Positions 1 to 7,131 of a stretch of DNA of 35,215 nucleotides are shown in pieces. A model generated the notes under the pieces. The model was not told the origin of the DNA and searched no databases. It was given only the letters and a program-made list of their open reading frames with translations. The stretch comes from UBA11373 sp035291545 (GTDB lineage Bacteria > Actinomycetota > Acidimicrobiia > Spongiisociales > UBA11373). Location: NCBI GenBank assembly GCA_035291545.1, contig DATDRW010000043.1, positions 1 to 35,215 of the forward strand. Direction: 5' to 3'. A program made the position numbers and the translations under genes. How positions within the stretch are numbered: the stretch's first letter is position 1; each line of letters opens with the position of its first letter.

Positions 1-154
1 GGAGGGAGAGGGCGAGGCGGGTGAGACCGGTGCCGGGACCCCCGATCAGGCCCAGCACCCGGCCGGGTTCGGCGGCGATGAGGAACGGCGCGACCGGGTC
101 GGGCGAGGGTGCGCTCGAGGCGCCGGCGAGGAGGGATGCCCGGTCCAAGGGCAC
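1..154 (-). CDS. Partial SOS-regulated gene, RecA-like P-loop-type N-terminus (ImuA-like?), runs off the left edge
   Basis: This is an open frame of 51 codons from a GTG at 154 to the window edge, with no stop. It encodes a short Ala/Ser/Pro-rich lead, then a hydrophobic strand and GRVLGLIGGPGTGLTRLALS, which resembles the Walker A strand-loop-helix of RecA-type ATPases but has Leu where the P-loop Lys belongs. A perfect LexA box and promoter lie directly upstream, so the gene is very probably DNA-damage inducible. Known SOS genes with RecA-like folds are recA, radA and the mutasome accessory gene imuA. The degenerate P-loop and the absence of RecA N-terminal motifs favour something ImuA-like, but only about 50 residues are visible. 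The start is uncertain: the predicted transcription start lies so close that the mRNA could be leaderless, and a TTG at 148 is an alternative. Confidence 0.5.
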   Translation of the reverse strand, partial: MPLDRASLLAGASSAPSPDPVAPFLIAAEPGRVLGLIGGPGTGLTRLALSL

Positions 155-157
155 TTC

Positions 158-187
158 ATGTTAATCGAACATGTGTTCGATGGGCAA
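158..187 (-). promoter_or_regulatory. Promoter of the SOS-controlled gene
   Basis: On the minus strand TTGCCC (187-182) is followed by an 18-nt spacer and TAACAT (163-158). The spacer contains the LexA box. The predicted transcription start falls within a few bases of the GTG at 154, and no Shine-Dalgarno sequence precedes that GTG, so leaderless translation is likely. Confidence 0.6.
165..180. promoter_or_regulatory. LexA/SOS box
   Basis: TCGAACATGTGTTCGA fits the mycobacterial/actinobacterial SOS box TCGAAC-N4-GTTCGA at all twelve fixed positions. It lies between the -35 and -10 elements of the promoter for the gene starting at 154, the usual geometry for repression by LexA. Confidence 0.88.
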
Positions 188-228
188 GGGAAGGAAGAAT
201 GCCGCCCTGGACTCGAGGACTCCTCAGC

Positions 229-254
229 CCGGGGCCCCCTCGCGGGGGCCCCGG
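229..254 (-). terminator. GC-rich hairpin after pnp
   Basis: There is a perfect 11-bp inverted repeat (229-239 with 244-254) with a 4-nt loop, 22 nt past the pnp stop codon. It has no T-tract, so it may be a transcript-stabilising or U-less terminator structure rather than a classical intrinsic terminator. Confidence 0.6.
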
Positions 255-276
255 ACACACCACCCATCGACGGGAC

Positions 277-2685
277 CTACGCCCCCGACTCGAAGTCGTC
301 CTCGAACGAGACGGTCTTACGGCCCGGCTTGGCCGCCTCCGTCGACGACGCCGAGGGGGACGGGGCCGAGGAGGAGGAAGACCGCTCCCCGCTCCGCCCG
401 CCGCGATCCCGGTCACTCGAAGACCGACGCGGACCACGGTCACGACCACCCCGGTCGCCACCGCGGTCACCGCCGGAACGCTCACCGCGCGGCTCCCGCC
501 GGGGCTCACGGGGCTCCCTCGGAGCCGACTCGCCCTCGGCCGGGGGCTCGGCCCCCTCGAGGTCGAGGCTGACCTTGCCCCGGTCGTCGATCTCGCGCAC
601 CACGACCTGGATCTTGTCGCCCAGCGAGTACACGTCCTCGACGTTCTCGATGCGCTTGCCGCCACCGATCTTGGAGATGTGGAGCAGGCCGTCCCGTCCG
701 GGGAGGATGTTGACGAAAGCCCCGAACTTGGTGATGTTCACCACCTCGCCCTCGTACACCTTCCCCACCTCGGCTTCGGGCGGGAAGGCGATCGCCAGCA
801 CCCAGTCCTTGGCCTTGCGCAACGCATCGCCGTCGGCGGCGCCGATGCGCACCGTGCCGTCGTCCTCGATCTCGAGGGTGGCACCGGTCTTCTCTTCGAT
901 CTCACGGATCACCTTGCCCTTGGGGCCGATGATCTCGCCCAGTTTGTCCTTGGGCACCATCACCGCCTCAATACGCGGGGCGATCGGGTTGAGTTCCGTG
1001 CGGGGAGCGGCGATGACCTCGGCCATCTTTCCCAGGATGAAGAGACGGGCCTCACGGGCCTGATCGAGCGCGGCCGCCAGCACCCCGGCAGGGAGACCCT
1101 CGATCTTGGTGTCCAACTGCAGGGCGGTGATGACGTCTGCCGTGCCGGCCACCTTGAAGTCCATGTCGCCGAGAGCGTCCTCGGCGCCGAGGATGTCGGT
1201 GAGCGTCACGAACCCGCCCTCGTGGGCGACGAGCCCCATGGCGACACCGGCGACCGGGGCCATGATCGGCACACCGCAGTCCATCAGCGAAAGGCTGGAA
1301 CCGCACACCGAGGCCATCGAAGACGACCCGTTGGAGGCCAGAACCTCGGAGACGAGGCGGAAGGCGTACGGGAACACGTCGGCCGTGGGGATCACCGGGA
1401 GCAGCGCCTTCTCGGCGAGCGCCCCGTGACCGATCTCACGACGCTTCGGCCCCCGCATGAACCCGACCTCCCCCGTGGAGAACGGCGGGAAGTTGTAGTG
1501 GTGCATGTAGCGCTTCGACTCCTCGATGCCGATGGTGTCGAGCATCTGCTCCATGCGGAGCATGCCGACCGTGGTGACGTTGAGCACCTGGGTCTCGCCC
1601 CGCTGGAATAGACCGGAGCCGTGGGCACGCGGCACCAGCCCCACCTCGACCGAGATCGGACGCACGTCCCGGGCACCGCGACCGTCGAGACGGATGCCGT
1701 CTTTGACTACGCGCTCCCGCATCGCCTTCTTCATCACCGAGCGGAAGGCCCGGTTGGCGGCGGCGTGGTCCTCGTGGTCGGGGCCGATCGCGAGATCGGC
1801 GAGGGTGGCGGCGAGCGCCTCTTCCTCGGCGACGTTCCGCTCCTGCTTGCCGGCGATCTTGACCACTGCGGCGAGCCGGGGCTTCGCCACCGGCTCGAGC
1901 CGGGCATAGAGCTCGGGGGAGTAATCCACGACCAGCGGCCACTCCACCCGCGGGATCTCCACCTGCTTGCGCAGTGCCAGCTGGGCGTCGATGAGGGTGG
2001 ACAGGTGGGGCTTCGACTCCTCGAGTCCGCGGGCGACCGCGGCCTCGTCGGTAGCGGCTTGCCCGGCGGCGATGAGCCGCAGCCCGTTCTCGGTGGCGCC
2101 GGCCTCGACCATGACGATGTCGATGCCGCCACCCTCGTTGCGCCTTCCGGCGACGACGAGCTCGAACACGGAGTCGGCCAACTGCTCGTAGGACGGCATC
2201 GGAATCCATTCGCCGTGCGAGTAGCCCAGGCGCACCCCGGCGATCGGTCCCTCGAAGGGGATCGGGCTCACCATGAGCGCCGCCGATGCCGCGTTGAGGG
2301 CGATGACGTCGTAGGGCTGGACCTCGTCGGCGGAGATCACCGTGGCGACCACGTGGGTCTCGCAACGGAACCCGTCGCGGAACGAGGGGCGCAACGGGCG
2401 ATCCACCAGGCGAGCCGACAGGATCGCCCTCTCGGTGGGACGGCCCTCGCGGCGGAAGAACGAGCCGGGGATCTTCCCGACGGCGTACATCCGCTCCTCG
2501 ACGTCGACGGTGAGCGGGAAGAAATCCACCCCCTCACGGAGGCGGCGGGTGGCGACCACGGTGGCGAGCACCTCGGTGTCGCCCACCTTGGCGATCACGG
2601 CGCCGTCGGCCTGCAGGGCCAACTTGCCGGTGGTGAATGCAAACTCGGCGGCGCCTACGGCCCCGCGTGACGAGTGTTCGGACAT
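277..2685 (-). CDS. pnp: Polyribonucleotide nucleotidyltransferase (PNPase)
   Basis: PNPase is a 3'-to-5' phosphorolytic exoribonuclease that works as a trimer in RNA decay. At 802 aa it shows the full bacterial architecture: two RNase PH-like domains, the second with the conserved EDALGDMDFKVAG segment that carries the catalytic Asp residues, then a KH domain at about 572-625 with a GPKG loop, and an S1 domain at about 640-708. The last 90 or so residues are a low-complexity Arg/Gly/Ser/Asp tail (repeated RGG- and DRG-like units), typical of actinobacterial PNPases and probably RNA-binding. I chose ATG 2685 over an upstream in-frame start because the protein then begins MSEHSSRGAV, close to the conserved N-terminal region. 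It lies downstream of rpsO, the classical rpsO-pnp arrangement, with its own structured leader. Confidence 0.97.
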   Translation of the reverse strand: MSEHSSRGAVGAAEFAFTTGKLALQADGAVIAKVGDTEVLATVVATRRLREGVDFFPLTVDVEERMYAVGKIPGSFFRREGRPTERAILSARLVDRPLRPSFRDGFRCETHVVATVISADEVQPYDVIALNAASAALMVSPIPFEGPIAGVRLGYSHGEWIPMPSYEQLADSVFELVVAGRRNEGGGIDIVMVEAGATENGLRLIAAGQAATDEAAVARGLEESKPHLSTLIDAQLALRKQVEIPRVEWPLVVDYSPELYARLEPVAKPRLAAVVKIAGKQERNVAEEEALAATLADLAIGPDHEDHAAANRAFRSVMKKAMRERVVKDGIRLDGRGARDVRPISVEVGLVPRAHGSGLFQRGETQVLNVTTVGMLRMEQMLDTIGIEESKRYMHHYNFPPFSTGEVGFMRGPKRREIGHGALAEKALLPVIPTADVFPYAFRLVSEVLASNGSSSMASVCGSSLSLMDCGVPIMAPVAGVAMGLVAHEGGFVTLTDILGAEDALGDMDFKVAGTADVITALQLDTKIEGLPAGVLAAALDQAREARLFILGKMAEVIAAPRTELNPIAPRIEAVMVPKDKLGEIIGPKGKVIREIEEKTGATLEIEDDGTVRIGAADGDALRKAKDWVLAIAFPPEAEVGKVYEGEVVNITKFGAFVNILPGRDGLLHISKIGGGKRIENVEDVYSLGDKIQVVVREIDDRGKVSLDLEGAEPPAEGESAPREPREPRREPRGERSGGDRGGDRGGRDRGPRRSSSDRDRGGRSGERSSSSSAPSPSASSTEAAKPGRKTVSFEDDFESGA

Positions 2686-2707
2686 GTTCTCTCTCTTCTT
2701 CTCTCGA

Positions 2708-2790
2708 GGGAGCACACGACCGTCAATTACCAGTGGTCAACCCTCGACGGAGCCGAGGAGTGGCAACTAGCAACTGACGAGTGTGCTCCC
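2708..2790 (-). promoter_or_regulatory. pnp leader: 10-bp inverted repeat and candidate promoter
   Basis: A perfect inverted repeat (2708-2717 gggagcacac and 2781-2790 gtgtgctccc) encloses 63 nt just upstream of pnp. A candidate promoter on the minus strand is TTGACC (2740-2735), an 18-nt spacer and a poor -10 TGTGCT (2716-2711) that overlaps the downstream arm. In readthrough rpsO-pnp RNA the arms could close a long stem-loop. In enterobacteria a comparable pnp leader stem is cut by RNase III and mediates PNPase autoregulation; that this occurs here is inference. Two heptamer units (2763-2776) lie in the loop. Confidence 0.5.
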
Positions 2791-2817
2791 GTTTCATGTT
2801 GCCCCCATGACAGCACG

Positions 2818-2841
2818 AAAGACGACCGGGGGGTCGTCTTT
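2818..2841 (-). terminator. rpsO terminator/attenuator before pnp
   Basis: There is a perfect 10-bp stem (2818-2827 with 2832-2841) with a GGGG/CCCC loop, 3 nt past the rpsO stop. On the minus strand the stem ends in TTT followed by CGTG, so the U-tract is short. It probably gives partial termination or protects the 3' end between rpsO and pnp. Confidence 0.72.
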
Positions 2842-2844
2842 CCG

Positions 2845-3102
2845 TCAGCGCCGCAGCCCGAGGCGTGCGACGATGCTGCGGTACCGCTCGACCTCCTGGT
2901 TCTCCAGGTAGTCGAGATGCCGGCGGCGGCGACCGACCATCAGCAGCAACCCGCGACGACCGTGGTGGTCCTTTTCGTGGGTCTTCAGGTGCTCGGTGAG
3001 CTGATTGATCCGCTCGGTGAGCAATGCAATCTGGACCTCGGGCGAGCCCGTGTCCGTTGCGTGGGAGCCGTGCTCCGCGATGATGGTCTTGGTGTCTGCC
3101 AT
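2845..3102 (-). CDS. rpsO: 30S ribosomal protein S15
   Basis: S15 is a primary 16S rRNA-binding protein of the small-subunit platform. The 85-aa product carries the S15 signature: DTGSPEVQIALLTERI in the N-terminal third, a helix ending in KTHEKDHHGRRGLL, then the basic GRRRRHLDYL segment. Its length is close to the usual 88-89 aa. ATG 3102 is the only start that gives the standard N-terminus. It is followed by a hairpin and then pnp. An extended -10 promoter lies 36 nt upstream. Confidence 0.97.
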   Translation of the reverse strand: MADTKTIIAEHGSHATDTGSPEVQIALLTERINQLTEHLKTHEKDHHGRRGLLLMVGRRRRHLDYLENQEVERYRSIVARLGLRR

Positions 3103-3137
3103 GGAAGACCGGAGGCAGAAAGCACTCCGGCAGAGAA

Positions 3138-3146
3138 ACTGTAGCA
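3138..3146 (-). promoter_or_regulatory. Candidate extended -10 promoter of rpsO
   Basis: The minus strand reads TGCTACAGT, an extended -10 (TGnTANNNT) with no good -35 upstream. It predicts transcription starting near 3131 and a leader of about 29 nt before the rpsO ATG at 3102. Confidence 0.4.
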
Positions 3147-3170
3147 GGCGGCGGGGATCAACCGTCGGCC

Positions 3171-3341
3171 GCCGGTCTCCAGTCACCAGTCCGACGAGCA
3201 CCCCCCACCGACGAGGCTGCGCCTCGTCGACTCCCCCACAAGGGGGGAGTGATGGGTGGTCGACAACCCAAGACCGGCGACCGGAGACCGGACACTGGCG
3301 ACTGGCGACTGGCGACTGGAGACTGGAGACCGGAGACCGGC
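3171..3341 (-). repeat. Heptanucleotide repeat arrays in inverted arms (GACTGGA family)
   Basis: From 3272 to 3341 there are ten consecutive 7-nt units with no phase slip: variants of GACTGGC, GACTGGA, GACCGGA and GACCGGC. At 3171-3191 three units of the same family appear in opposite orientation (gccggtc, tccagtc, accagtc). The ends pair: minus-strand 3341-3328 with 3184-3171 gives 14 consecutive pairs, one of them G-U. The right array stops 9 nt from the stop codon of the gene that ends at 3351. A separate palindromic element (3201-3250) fills much of the space between the arms. I see no ORF in the gap. Confidence 0.85.
3201..3250. repeat. Palindromic REP-like element (two tandem hairpins)
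   Basis: There are two adjacent perfect stem-loops: 3209-3217 with 3221-3229 (9 bp, 3-nt loop) and 3230-3237 with 3243-3250 (8 bp, 5-nt loop). They are bordered by a C-run at 3201-3206 matching the G-run inside the second hairpin. The mosaic of G/C runs and small palindromes resembles dispersed REP-type elements. It may also serve to terminate transcription from the gene ending at 3351. Confidence 0.6.
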
Positions 3342-3350
3342 GACTTCCGC

Positions 3351-4373
3351 CTACATCGCCTTCACCGCCGGCGTGTACCGCGCCGGCATGCGCAGCGACC
3401 CCAACCGCGGCGCCTCGAGCTCGCATGTTCCCGTCTTCCACATCTCCGATACGAGACAACGCACCACCGCGGGGTCGGAGAGCACCGACTCGTGGGCCTC
3501 GGCGAGACGGGCGGGCAGCCTGAGCGGGTTCTGGAAGATCTGCCCCCACGGGCCGGGCCCGTCGTCGGGGGCATCGATCACCCGCAACCCCGGCGGCCGG
3601 TCGCCGAAGCTGGTGATCCCGGCGCGTGGGTTGCGCACCACGATCACCTCGATCCCGGAGTCCTCCCCGAGATGCGCTCTGGCGTCGTGGCACCCGAACC
3701 AGAGAAAGGCGCAACCCACCGGGTCGTACCCGCCGTCGTCGGGGATCGGACCCACCATCCGCCCGACGCTCTGCAGCGCGCCGTGCACTCCCTTCGCCAT
3801 CGGGGGATCGAGCAGCATCGCACCTTCGACGTTCGCCGTCGGACCGAATATGCCGTCGTCCCAGGCGGCGACCAACTCCGCCACCGCGGTGCCGCCCTTG
3901 CTGAACCCGATGAGCCACACCGGTCGTTCCCCGTCGGCGACCCCGGCGAGGTAGGCGTTCAGTGAGGCTGCCGTGGGCTCGACCGGCGCCCGCATCGACG
4001 CGTGATGCGGGTCGGCATCCCCGGTGACCCAGCGGTAATCGAAATAGCGGGCATCGTCGGGATCGATCCCCATGAGGTCGACGAACTCGCGGAACACGTC
4101 CTGACCGAGACCCTGGCCGTGGCCGGGCACGAAGACCACCATGGCGTCGGCGGGTGGACGCAGTCCCAGGGCCGAACCCGGTCGCTGCGACGCAAGGACT
4201 GCGGCGACGGCGCCGAGACCGAGCAGGAGTGCCGCCCCGGGCACCCCGCCCCCAGGCTCGGCCGGTGGCGCCGGAGCCGGTTCGTTCGGGGGAGGGACCG
4301 GTTCGTCGTCGGCGGCGAGACCGAGCCCCGGACCCAGGGTGATTGCCCCCAGCAGCAGACCGATGGCGAGCAC
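3351..4373 (-). CDS. Secreted or membrane-anchored alpha/beta-hydrolase-like protein
   Basis: The product is 340 aa from a GTG at 4373, which has ACGGAG upstream and yields a clean signal peptide (MLAIGLLLGAITLGPGLGLA). A Pro/Glu-rich linker follows (22-40), then a second hydrophobic stretch (about 45-62) that may anchor the protein. The globular part starts with a beta strand and VPGHGQ (about 79-87). It contains GFSKG (156-160), a nucleophile elbow G-x-S-x-G with Ser158, followed by a strand ending in LLDPP. A His in LAEAHES near the C-terminus is a candidate for the catalytic histidine. Together this supports a serine hydrolase fold acting outside the membrane; the substrate is unknown. 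It sits between ribF and rpsO, 55 nt past the ribF stop. Four Cys lie in the second half and could form disulfides. Confidence 0.75.
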   Translation of the reverse strand: MLAIGLLLGAITLGPGLGLAADDEPVPPPNEPAPAPPAEPGGGVPGAALLLGLGAVAAVLASQRPGSALGLRPPADAMVVFVPGHGQGLGQDVFREFVDLMGIDPDDARYFDYRWVTGDADPHHASMRAPVEPTAASLNAYLAGVADGERPVWLIGFSKGGTAVAELVAAWDDGIFGPTANVEGAMLLDPPMAKGVHGALQSVGRMVGPIPDDGGYDPVGCAFLWFGCHDARAHLGEDSGIEVIVVRNPRAGITSFGDRPPGLRVIDAPDDGPGPWGQIFQNPLRLPARLAEAHESVLSDPAVVRCLVSEMWKTGTCELEAPRLGSLRMPARYTPAVKAM

Positions 4374-4428
4374 GCGGCTCCGTTCCGGGGGTGCGGGGCC
4401 ACCACCGTGCTGCCGGCGAGGACCGAGG

Positions 4429-5289
4429 TCAATACCCCCGTTCGGCGAGCAGGGAGCGAGCGGAAGCGAGCTCGGCCACGGGTGACTGCCCGTCGGCGAT
4501 GCGGGCGACGAACCGCACCCGCACCCGGGCCCCTTCGAGGTTCCCTGCACGGTCGAGCACTTGCAGGGCGACGACGCCTGCGCCGGTCCGAACGACAACC
4601 GGGATCCAATCGGCGGCGTCCTTCCCGGCCCAGCCGGCGTAGACCCCCGCTCCCGGCACCGCCATCCCCGGAGACACGGCAACGGTCAGGCTTCCACCAC
4701 TCCCGTGGGCGACACCTCGCACCTCGTGCGGCCGAGTGAGTTCGGCGGCAACGGCGGCGACATCGCCGGCGGCGATGAGCGCCCGCAGCGCACTCGACGA
4801 GGCGGGACGACCCGCCCCGACCAGCGGGACGACCACCGTCTCGTATCCCCCGCTCCTCCCCAGCTCCCGCAGGACGGCGACGTCGCCGGACCGATCCCGC
4901 CCGAAGCGGAAGTCCTTCCCGGCCAGCACCACCCGGGCCCGCAGGGTGTCGGCGAGCAGCCCGAGCGCGAACTCGGCGGGGCTCCACGCCCGGGTGGCCT
5001 CGTCAAAGGCGACCACAGCCACCAGGCCCAACCCCATCTCCGCGAGCAGTTCGAGTCGCTGCTCGAGGTCCGTGATCATCGCCGGGGCGCGTTCCGGGGC
5101 CACCACCGCGAGCGGGTGTGGATCGAAGGTCACCACTCCGGGGACCACCCCGAGCCTTCCGGCGTGGGCGTGCAATTCCGCCAGCACCGCCCGGTGCCCG
5201 GAGTGCAACCCGTCGAACACGCCGACGGCGAGTGCAGAATCCCGGTCCTCCCGGAGCCAGGATCCGGCAGAGCCGCGCAGCACCCTCAT
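4429..5289 (-). CDS. ribF: RibF-family FAD synthetase with a decayed riboflavin-kinase domain
   Basis: Bacterial RibF normally phosphorylates riboflavin with its C-terminal domain and adenylylates FMN with its N-terminal domain. Here (286 aa) the N-terminal nucleotidyltransferase is intact: GVFDGLHSGH (23-32), VTFDPHP (about 53-59), GKDFRFG (about 123-129) and SSSALR (about 168-173). The C-terminal domain is short and lacks the kinase hallmarks: no G-x-PTAN motif after RGVAHGSG, no NPTF segment, and the catalytic Glu position reads VVALQVLD. Only the scaffold GVYAGW and RVRFVARI remains. The protein therefore probably makes FAD from FMN but cannot phosphorylate riboflavin. The ATG overlaps the truB stop by 4 nt, so the genes are coupled. 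The truB-ribF order is standard. Confidence 0.9.
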   Translation of the reverse strand: MRVLRGSAGSWLREDRDSALAVGVFDGLHSGHRAVLAELHAHAGRLGVVPGVVTFDPHPLAVVAPERAPAMITDLEQRLELLAEMGLGLVAVVAFDEATRAWSPAEFALGLLADTLRARVVLAGKDFRFGRDRSGDVAVLRELGRSGGYETVVVPLVGAGRPASSSALRALIAAGDVAAVAAELTRPHEVRGVAHGSGGSLTVAVSPGMAVPGAGVYAGWAGKDAADWIPVVVRTGAGVVALQVLDRAGNLEGARVRVRFVARIADGQSPVAELASARSLLAERGY

Positions 5290-6170
5290 CCGATCACCAC
5301 CTCGGCCGATGCGCGGCGCCCATCCCCGGCGTACACGGCCAGCAACGCGCCGGAGGCGTCCAGCACCCGGTACGAGCCGGTCACTGCAGCACATGGCCCG
5401 GCGGCAAAGGTCGCACCATTGCGGACGGCACCGGCGGTCGCATCGTCCACCGTGACCGCGGGCAGTTGGGAGAGCCCGGCGGCCGGGGAGAGCACCGCAG
5501 TTTCGAGATGGCCCTCTCCGGCGGCGGACTCCAGGCCCTGGATCGTCCACGCATCCTCGACCCGGTGGGGTCCGATGGCGGTGCGCCGCAGTGAGATGAG
5601 GTGGGCGCGCCCGCCCAGAGCCCGGGCCATGTCGTCGGCGAGCACCCGCACGTAGGTACCCGACCCGCACGTCACCCGGAAGGTGACCTCGGGGTACGGG
5701 CCGGGTGAGACCTCGTCGATGTCGAGGGCGTGGACCACGACCGCACGGGCCTCCCGCTCCACTTCGACACCGGCCCGGGCCAAGCGGTAGAGGCGCCGCC
5801 CCTCGACCTTCAGCGCGGAGACCATCGGCGGTACCTGCGGGATCACCCCGATGAAGCGCTCAGCCACCCGGCGCAGCTCGTCCTCGTCGACCGGCATCTC
5901 CTCGCGGCTCAGGATCGATCCGTCGGCGTCGAGGCTGTCGGTGGCGACTCCGAACACCGCAGTCGCCTCGTAGGACTTGGCGGAGTCCTGGACGAAGCGG
6001 AGGAGTCGGGTCGCTCGTCCCAACGCCAGGACCAGCAACCCGGTCGCCATCGGGTCGAGGGTGCCGGCGTGCCCGATGCGGCGCAGGGCGAAGATCCCGC
6101 GGCACCGGGCGACCACGTCGTGAGAGGTCCAGCCCCCAGGCTTGTCCACGAGAACGAACCCGTCAGCCAC
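5286..6170 (-). CDS. truB: tRNA pseudouridine-55 synthase
   Basis: TruB isomerises U55 in the T-loop of tRNAs. The 294-aa protein has the N-terminal VDKPGGWTSHDVV motif, the catalytic motif GHAGTLDPMATG with Asp39, the KSYEA strand, the GRRLYRLAR segment and the VTCGSGTYVR motif. A C-terminal region of about 90 aa corresponds to the PUA-like domain. I chose GTG 6170, which overlaps the nrnA 3' end by 8 nt and gives MADGFVLVDKP; a TTG at 6179 is possible. It forms one chain with nrnA upstream and ribF downstream. Confidence 0.95.
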   Translation of the reverse strand: MADGFVLVDKPGGWTSHDVVARCRGIFALRRIGHAGTLDPMATGLLVLALGRATRLLRFVQDSAKSYEATAVFGVATDSLDADGSILSREEMPVDEDELRRVAERFIGVIPQVPPMVSALKVEGRRLYRLARAGVEVEREARAVVVHALDIDEVSPGPYPEVTFRVTCGSGTYVRVLADDMARALGGRAHLISLRRTAIGPHRVEDAWTIQGLESAAGEGHLETAVLSPAAGLSQLPAVTVDDATAGAVRNGATFAAGPCAAVTGSYRVLDASGALLAVYAGDGRRASAEVVIG

Positions 6171-7131
6171 GGAGACCAATCCGGATCGCCTCGATCACCT
6201 CGTCACGGGCGGCGGTGAGGGTGAACCCCGACGCGTTGTGGTGCCCCCCGCCGCCGTGAGCCTCGGCGATCGCGCCGACGTCCACCGCCCCCCGGGAACG
6301 CAGGCTCACCTTCCACCCCCGCGGGGTTTCCTTGAGCAGGGCGGCCACCCCCGCCTCACGGGCGATGCGGATGTCGTCGATCAGACGATCGATGTCGCCG
6401 TACCCGACGCCGGCACGGTGGAGGTCCGCCTCCTCGACCCACGACCACACCAGACCCAGATCCTCCTCCAGCACGGCGCGCCCGAGCACGGTCGCCGCCA
6501 CCCCGAGGTAGCCGAACGCCACCGATTCGAAGACCGCCTGACCGATCACCTCGGGGGCAACCCCGACGTCGAGAAGCCTGGCGGCGATCCGCATCACCTC
6601 GCCCGAGGTCGATGAGTACTGAAAACGCCCGGTGTCGGTGACTATCCCGGTGAGCAGGCAGAGCGCCGTGGTGGCGTCGATGTCCCAACCCAGAGCATCG
6701 AGCAGCGCCACCGTCAACTGGGCGGATGCCGCCGCGGTGGGATCGACTACGAGGATGTCGCCGAACTCACCGGTGGTCGACTTGTGGTGATCGACCACGA
6801 TCACCACACCGGCGCCCTCGGCGCTGGTGGAGAGCTCTCCGAGGCGGTCGGCGGAACCGGCATCGAACACCACGAGGCACTCCGGTCGGGCCGGGAAACG
6901 ACCCGGCGGAACCACCGGCGAGGTATCCAGGAACTCCAGCGACGACGGTACGCCGAAGGGCGATCCGAACGAGACGACGGCCTCCTTGCCGACTCTGCGG
7001 GCGGCATGCGCCAGGGCGAGGGCCGAGCCGAGGGCGTCTCCGTCGGGCGAGATGTGGCACGAGATCGCCAGCGCGGATGCGCCGGCGATCGCGTCAGCCG
7101 CCCTCCGCAGGGACGTCTCCAGGTCCGTCAT
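6163..7131 (-). CDS. nrnA: DHH-family phosphoesterase (nanoRNase/pAp phosphatase, NrnA-like)
   Basis: Enzymes of this family degrade 2-5 nt RNAs and dephosphorylate pAp, or hydrolyse c-di-AMP/pApA, with two Mn ions. The 322-aa protein has HISPDGDALGS (about 25-35), VFDAGSADR (about 89-97), the DHH triad in VVDHHKS (about 114-120) and the DHHA1 substrate motif GGGGHHNASG near the C-terminus. The ATG at 7131 has a strong AGGAGG and overlaps the rbfA 3' end by 38 nt. The rbfA-nrnA-truB order is common in Gram-positive genomes and links nanoRNA turnover to translation genes. Confidence 0.92.
   Translation of the reverse strand: MTDLETSLRRAADAIAGASALAISCHISPDGDALGSALALAHAARRVGKEAVVSFGSPFGVPSSLEFLDTSPVVPPGRFPARPECLVVFDAGSADRLGELSTSAEGAGVVIVVDHHKSTTGEFGDILVVDPTAAASAQLTVALLDALGWDIDATTALCLLTGIVTDTGRFQYSSTSGEVMRIAARLLDVGVAPEVIGQAVFESVAFGYLGVAATVLGRAVLEEDLGLVWSWVEEADLHRAGVGYGDIDRLIDDIRIAREAGVAALLKETPRGWKVSLRSRGAVDVGAIAEAHGGGGHHNASGFTLTAARDEVIEAIRIGLRG

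Noticed and set aside
46..267. 73-aa minus-strand frame at the left edge
   Set aside because: It runs through the LexA box and promoter in a different frame from the gene starting at 154 and has a low-complexity Pro/Ser/Arg composition.
109..1611. Long plus-strand open frame opposite pnp
   Set aside because: It is the antisense shadow of a confidently identified pnp in GC-rich DNA; its protein is Arg/Gly/His/Leu-biased with no recognisable motif. The same holds for other long plus-strand frames, for example 8025-9944, 9975-11375, 11682-13493, 15917-17560, 16987-18906, 24846-27017, 28288-29880 and 32625-34079.
3272..3341. Possible CRISPR array or minisatellite
   Set aside because: Units are 7 nt with no spacers and no cas genes nearby; it is a short tandem repeat, reported as such.
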